From contig NZ_STFF01000004.1 in the NCBI RefSeq assembly GCF_004834005.1, positions 248,001 to 312,000 on the forward strand: a stretch of 64,000 nt of DNA. The letters run 5' to 3'. The notes under the pieces are model-generated. The model made no database searches, was not told where the DNA came from, and was given only the letters and a program-made list of their open reading frames with translations. Position 1 is the first letter of the stretch; each line of letters opens with the position of its first letter. The stretch comes from Niastella caeni. GTDB lineage: Bacteria; Bacteroidota; Bacteroidia; Chitinophagales; Chitinophagaceae. Positions 60,093 through 64,000 of the stretch are shown in pieces. The translations under genes were made by a program, and so were the position numbers.

Positions 60093-61433
60093 TTAGTCAG
60101 CGCTATTATCCACTTCAGCAGCTTCATCTGCTCCCTGTAAAATGGTGGCAGCGGTTATCAGGATCGATAATTTATTGAACAGATCAAAGATCCCATTGCC
60201 ATAATCAGGGAACTTGCCAGCCACACAGGCATCGGCATTGTTACGGATCATACCTTTTATACCATACTGATTCGAATCTACCCATCCTTTAACGGCAGTG
60301 CTATTTTTATAGGCATATAACAGGTAACGCATATAAACACCCACGCCCGATGCGTAATCTGCTTTATCAATTCCCTCTAACGGGTTATCGGTTAATGGAT
60401 ACCAGGGCATGAGGATGGAATTCAATTGCATATTTTCAGGAACCCCCTGCATGATCCCCTTTATCAATCGCATAGCGTCAGGTAGTGACGGTTGGAAAGG
60501 ATAATATTGCACCATAGCGCCCAGTATCAATCCCTGATCACCACACCAGGCTGTATGCACATAATGCCACCATTCCGGCGGAACCGGTTTTCCATTTTTG
60601 TAAGTAGCTATCCGTTCCTGTACCAGTCCACCCTTATTGGGAATATTATAGAACAGCCGTTCATATTCTTTAATATCATCGCCAAAGCACCAGGTGGCCA
60701 GAAACTTGTATTCCCGGCTAATTTGCGCGCTGGTATTAAGGGTCCTATTCATTCGTAATGCAAAAACCATATAAAGTCCGTTCATCACGGTATCCTGAAA
60801 AGGTCCCAGGCTTGAATTAAAAGGATCACTGCAATCATTAATATCACATTGCCATGCACCGCCGGTGATACGGGGCTCTACGGCCGCAAATTTTTCCGGG
60901 CAGTTCGCCCACACATTGGGCGCGCCAAATTGAGCCGGCCTCTGGTCGACTTTAATGCCGTTCTCCACTACATTCCAGCATGATCTGGCAATGGCATCAA
61001 ATTGACTGGTATAATTTTGAAATATTGTTTGATACGCGGAAGAATAAGCCTTGGCACTGGCTATTCCCCACCAGCAATAATCGTCGTACATGGAGCCTGT
61101 TGCTGATGCCGGCCAATCATTTACCTCCCCGTCGGGGATACCGTTGTCATTTTTGTAATATTTATAAGTGGCGTTATAGGATTGGTGCGTCCGATCGTAA
61201 TTCTTATTTACATACGCCAATACAGAATCTACCTCCTGTCGCGTGATCATATTATTGGCCATCGCCAACCGCATGTAATCGAGTGCAGTATCGAATACAT
61301 TACCGGCCATCCAATAATTGGTTGAACCTTTAAAAACACGGGGAATACCATTGTCCTGGTAATCCTGTTTCAGGATGTCGAACAGCGATTTTGCGGCGCT
61401 GAGATACGAGGTTGATTTTTCTTCCGGTGTCAT
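60093..61433 (-). CDS. Glycoside hydrolase family 76-like protein
   Basis: This 446-aa protein is an alpha/alpha-barrel candidate. The catalytic-type Asp pair of GH76 alpha-1,6-mannanases is visible as Y-D-D-Y-C-W-W-G-I-A, giving Asp117-Asp118 followed by the typical Trp-Trp. Further Trp-rich helices follow (G-G-A-W-Q-C-D-I-N-D; P-P-E-W-W-H-Y-V-H-T-A-W-C-G-D-Q-G). GH76 enzymes are normally secreted or lipidated, but no signal peptide is present from this start, so it is either cytoplasmic or the start is wrong. No polysaccharide-utilisation genes are adjacent. The family assignment is moderate. Confidence 0.65.
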   Translation of the reverse strand: MTPEEKSTSYLSAAKSLFDILKQDYQDNGIPRVFKGSTNYWMAGNVFDTALDYMRLAMANNMITRQEVDSVLAYVNKNYDRTHQSYNATYKYYKNDNGIPDGEVNDWPASATGSMYDDYCWWGIASAKAYSSAYQTIFQNYTSQFDAIARSCWNVVENGIKVDQRPAQFGAPNVWANCPEKFAAVEPRITGGAWQCDINDCSDPFNSSLGPFQDTVMNGLYMVFALRMNRTLNTSAQISREYKFLATWCFGDDIKEYERLFYNIPNKGGLVQERIATYKNGKPVPPEWWHYVHTAWCGDQGLILGAMVQYYPFQPSLPDAMRLIKGIMQGVPENMQLNSILMPWYPLTDNPLEGIDKADYASGVGVYMRYLLYAYKNSTAVKGWVDSNQYGIKGMIRNNADACVAGKFPDYGNGIFDLFNKLSILITAATILQGADEAAEVDNSAD

Positions 61434-61588
61434 GTTGTAAGTTTTAATAATTTATGGTAATGATTACATACATGGCAACCCTAATGTATTATTTCAGGGT
61501 TACCATTAACGTAAGTAAATTACCCACGCTACTATTACCCACTGTACTGTTAAATCACCTTTTTAAAGGGGAAAAAGGACCTGCATTA

Positions 61589-61702
61589 CAGATCGTTGAG
61601 GTTGAAGGGTTTTTTAATTTGAATATTTTGAATCCATTCTTAGCAAAAACTTCATTCTTACATTTTGAAGATATTAGAGGGGTTCGAATCCATTTGAAAC
61701 CC
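61589..61702 (+). repeat. tRNA-derived repeat, copy C
   Basis: CAGATCGTTG-GTTGAAGGGTTTTTT at 61589 and ACTTCATT...ATTTTGAA-ATATTAGAG-GGTTCGAATCCATTTGA at 61647-61697 match both ends of copy A (41609-41759) in the same order and orientation. The acceptor-stem part and the intact tRNA are absent. It directly abuts a truncated GNAT gene. The rest of 61434-62065 has no intact gene. Confidence 0.65.
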
Positions 61703-61704
61703 GG

Positions 61705-61899
61705 TCACATCATTCTACAAATCCAATTGCTCAAGATCAGCACATGGCTTACTTTATGACCAGGTAAATGTTCAAACCCAAGCTGCTCGTAAAACGCTGC
61801 AGCGGCCTGGTTAGAAGTAAACAGGCGGAGTATGCAGAAATGAAACTGTGCCTGCTTGATGATCGTGTTCATCAGCAAAGTCGCGCATCCTTTCCGGCA
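61705..61899 (-). pseudogene. C-terminal remnant of a GNAT acetyltransferase
   Basis: The minus strand reads C-R-K-G-C-A-T-L-L-M-N-T-I-I-K, corresponding to the acetyl-CoA motif R/Q-x-x-G-x-G/A. It continues with L-R-L-F-T-S-N-Q-A-A-A-A-F-Y-E-Q-L-G-F-E (motif B) and stops at 61705. The frame is blocked upstream by a TAA at 61900-61902 and no start codon or N-terminal half is found. It is a truncated gene lying beside repeat copy C. Confidence 0.75.
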
Positions 61900-62065
61900 T
61901 TACTTAAATAAAGCCAAGAACACGTTAGTTATCACCGTCTTTTTACCCTATTTTGAAACAAAGCCTATAATGGAGCTATTTCCTGGCACAAAAGTTATAT
62001 AAAATATAACAACCCTAAACTGACATCCCTTTCGGCGATACCGCTGAACACGTACATTCCTGTAA

Positions 62066-63181
62066 ATGATTTCAACTTATATAGATATGAAAGACATCCC
62101 TGTCACCGTAAAACGTTCGCTGGAGCTCCTCGGGCTTTTTCTGATTGGGTTTATAATTGTAATTGGAAAAATTATCATAATGCCCCTGTTGATGTCCTTT
62201 TTCATTAGTATTATGTTGCTACCGTTATTCCGGTTCTTCAGAAGGCTAAGACTAGCAGAAGGTTTAGCTATTTTTTTGCCGATATTATTTATGTTCATCG
62301 TTATGGCACTAATAGTATGGTTATTCTACAATCAGATGAGATTTCTCCTGTATGACTTTCAGACAATACAGCAAAATTTAACCACCCATCTTAATAAGTT
62401 GAGTTTATGGATCAGCCGGGTGTTCGATTTCTCACCCAAAGAACAAGTGGAGTTTATGAATCAACAAAGCAACAAACTTTTAAACTACGCTGCCAGTATA
62501 TTTAGCGGCGCAGCCGGTTCGGCCACCGGCACCCTGATATTCCTGGGATTATTGCCCATTTACACCTTCCTGTTAATGATGTACAGGGGTATTTTAATGA
62601 AATTCATCTTACTGTGTTTTGAGCCCAAAGAACATGAAAATATACAAGTTGTTACGGGGCAAATTGAAAATATGAGTAAAAGATACCTGTTAGGCTTGTT
62701 GATCCAGCTCTGTTATATTACACTTCTGTTATGGGGAATACTGGCTGTTTTCGGTATTAAACATGCCCTGTTAATAGGTATTATCTTCGCTTTCTTAAAT
62801 CTTATTCCCTACCTCGGCGCATTGATAGGCAACATTATAGGCGTATTGATCACATTGGCTTCTTCTGAAAGTATTGTTGACATCCTGTTTGTGCTGGGTG
62901 CTATAGCAGCAGTTCAGTTCCTCGATAATAATATATTAATGCCCCGTATCGTTGGTTCCCAGGTAAAGCTCAATCCGCTTATTTCCTTAATCGGCATTAT
63001 CATTGCTGGCGCCATGACGGGCGTTTCCGGTATGTTCCTCGCCTTACCGATCATGGCGGTTTTAAAAATTATATTCGACCGCACTGAGCAATTTAAAAAA
63101 TGGGGCGTGTTATTAGGTGATGAAAGACCAGCTAAAAAACCTATGCGTATGCCAGCTATCCGGCGCCGACAAAAAATATGA
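62066..63181 (+). CDS. AI-2E/PerM-family membrane transporter
   Basis: This 371-aa protein has eight predicted membrane helices. Characteristic features are the N-terminal helix pair ending I-I-M-P-L-L-M-S-F-F-I-S, the central soluble stretch at about 90-150, and the C-terminal F-L-N-L-I-P-Y-L-G-A-L-I-G and D-N-N-I-L-M-P-R-I-V-G-S-Q-V-K-L-N-P. The family is named for autoinducer-2 export, but most members are uncharacterised and several act as Na+/H+ antiporters. An in-frame ATG at 62087 is an alternative start. The nearest downstream gene is a bestrophin homologue. Confidence 0.9.
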   Translation: MISTYIDMKDIPVTVKRSLELLGLFLIGFIIVIGKIIIMPLLMSFFISIMLLPLFRFFRRLRLAEGLAIFLPILFMFIVMALIVWLFYNQMRFLLYDFQTIQQNLTTHLNKLSLWISRVFDFSPKEQVEFMNQQSNKLLNYAASIFSGAAGSATGTLIFLGLLPIYTFLLMMYRGILMKFILLCFEPKEHENIQVVTGQIENMSKRYLLGLLIQLCYITLLLWGILAVFGIKHALLIGIIFAFLNLIPYLGALIGNIIGVLITLASSESIVDILFVLGAIAAVQFLDNNILMPRIVGSQVKLNPLISLIGIIIAGAMTGVSGMFLALPIMAVLKIIFDRTEQFKKWGVLLGDERPAKKPMRMPAIRRRQKI

Positions 63182-63311
63182 TCATGAAATGATATGCGTA
63201 CCTGTATGGAGGAAAATTATTCCTAAGCCCTATGCCATTATTGTGGAAACTAAAGAGTTTGCACCGGATTAATCCAGAAAAGAATTCAATTACTAAAAAA
63301 ATAAAAAAGTC

Positions 63312-64000
63312 ATGATACTTGAATCAAAATTACCTTTTAAATATTTGATTGGCATTGTTAAGTATGAATTGATAATAGTACTGCTGGTAGGAATAATAAC
63401 CCATTTTGGCGCCATAAGATTTACTGAATTTCTTCCGGAGATGCCGCTTACCATTCCAGCTTTTCTGGGAACGTCCATTTCAGTACTCCTTTCTTTTAAG
63501 ATGAACCAGTCTTATGACAGGTGGTGGGAGGCCAGGAAAGTATGGGGTGCAATTGCTAACGATTCGCGAAGTTTCGTGATTCAGTTACAATCTTTTCTGA
63601 GTTCTGATCACACTGATATTATTAAGAAAGTCTCCTATCGGCAAATCGCATGGTGTTATTCACTTGGAAGAACATTGAGGGGCAGCCTTAATTCGATTGA
63701 AAATTTAGATCATTTGATTACTGAAACCGATCAGGGTCAAATTTCAAAACACAATAATTACAACCTTGCAATATTGCAATTAACAGCAGCAGATATAAAA
63801 GAATTACGATCGAATAATGCTATAGATATGCATGGTCATATTCACCTGCAGGAAACAATTATCCGCATGACTGATTCAATGGGAGGTGCGGAGAGGATCA
63901 GTAAAACCGTTTTTCCATCTTCATACCGTTTAATTCTTCATTTTATAATTTATCTTTTCGTCGTAACACTGGCAATTTCTTTAAAAGGCACCAATAATAT
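63312..64000 (+). CDS. Bestrophin-family membrane channel, 3' end beyond the window
   Basis: The frame from ATG 63312 stays open to the last base (229 complete codons). It reads L-P-F-K-Y-L-I-G-I-V-K-Y-E-L, then membrane helices with F-L-G-T-S-I-S-V-L-L-S-F-K-M-N-Q-S-Y-D-R-W-W-E-A-R-K-V-W-G. That last segment is the conserved bestrophin (UPF0187) block. Later R-M-T-D-S-M-G-G-A-E-R-I-S-K-T-V-F-P-S-S-Y and a helix follow. Bacterial bestrophins form pentameric ion channels. The remaining C-terminal part is outside the window. Confidence 0.88.
   Translation, partial: MILESKLPFKYLIGIVKYELIIVLLVGIITHFGAIRFTEFLPEMPLTIPAFLGTSISVLLSFKMNQSYDRWWEARKVWGAIANDSRSFVIQLQSFLSSDHTDIIKKVSYRQIAWCYSLGRTLRGSLNSIENLDHLITETDQGQISKHNNYNLAILQLTAADIKELRSNNAIDMHGHIHLQETIIRMTDSMGGAERISKTVFPSSYRLILHFIIYLFVVTLAISLKGTNN

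Overview
The window reads as chromosome of a Bacteroidota bacterium, most likely family Chitinophagaceae (Niastella/Chitinophaga-like; the genus is inference). The evidence is a Bacteroidetes-type ECF sigma/FecR/TonB-receptor/DUF4249 set, type IX secretion (T9SS) sorting domains, a PorP/SprF protein, a PorE-like OmpA protein, a CHU_C adhesin, three NarL-type two-component systems, one TTG-N19-TAnnTTTA-type promoter and many secreted proteins ending in short Ala-Gln signal cleavage sites.

Layout. 1-3 kb: end of a WG-repeat protein, PhnA-like protein and a GNAT enzyme embedded in long intergenic repeats. 3-7.2 kb: two histidine kinase/response regulator pairs. 7.4-13.3 kb: YiaA-like membrane protein, TPR lipoprotein, small secreted protein, Tet-type MFS exporter, FISUMP lipoprotein and a decayed ricin-lectin lipoprotein. 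13.5-19.3 kb: ECF sigma, FecR anti-sigma, STN-containing TonB receptor, DUF4249 lipoprotein and one unknown protein. 19.3-23 kb: a propeller-type sensor kinase with its LuxR response regulator. 23-34.2 kb: a surface-protein region with a T9SS metalloprotease, two collagen-like lipoproteins, two large glycine-rich T9SS proteins plus the relic of a third, an orphan 208-aa protein, an alpha/beta hydrolase and a hot-dog thioesterase. 34.3-40.5 kb: a minus-strand T9SS adhesin locus (ten-repeat CHU_C adhesin, PorP/SprF, PorE-like). 40.6-47.5 kb: DUF1028 protein, tRNA-Pro(CGG), then a 5.7-kb segment bounded by a 45-bp direct repeat of the tRNA 3' end and its terminator. 47.5-53.9 kb: two proteins of unknown function, a PD-(D/E)XK remnant, an AraC regulator and an S41 protease. 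54-55.3 kb: an IS110-family element whose transposase lacks its serine-nucleophile domain. 55.5-64 kb: FtsX-like ABC permease, secreted unknown, GH76-like protein, truncated GNAT, AI-2E/PerM-type transporter and the start of a bestrophin.

The most notable signal is a 15-bp element, consensus ATCCAAnTAnTACTA. I see it seven times, always pointing at a start codon 72-119 bp downstream, and only between 23.1 and 40.6 kb. It precedes the glycine-rich proteins (including the relic), the first collagen-like lipoprotein, the orphan 208-aa protein, the thioesterase and the T9SS adhesin. It therefore looks like a shared promoter or operator tying most of the surface-protein region and the T9SS adhesin into one regulon. 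The sensor kinase/LuxR pair at 19.3-23 kb is the nearest candidate regulator, which is inference only.

Other points of interest are a perfect 264-bp in-frame tandem duplication in one glycine-rich gene, a relic that keeps only the two ends of such a gene, the tRNA-derived repeats at 41.6, 47.3 and 61.6 kb, and unexplained structure around the defective IS110 element.
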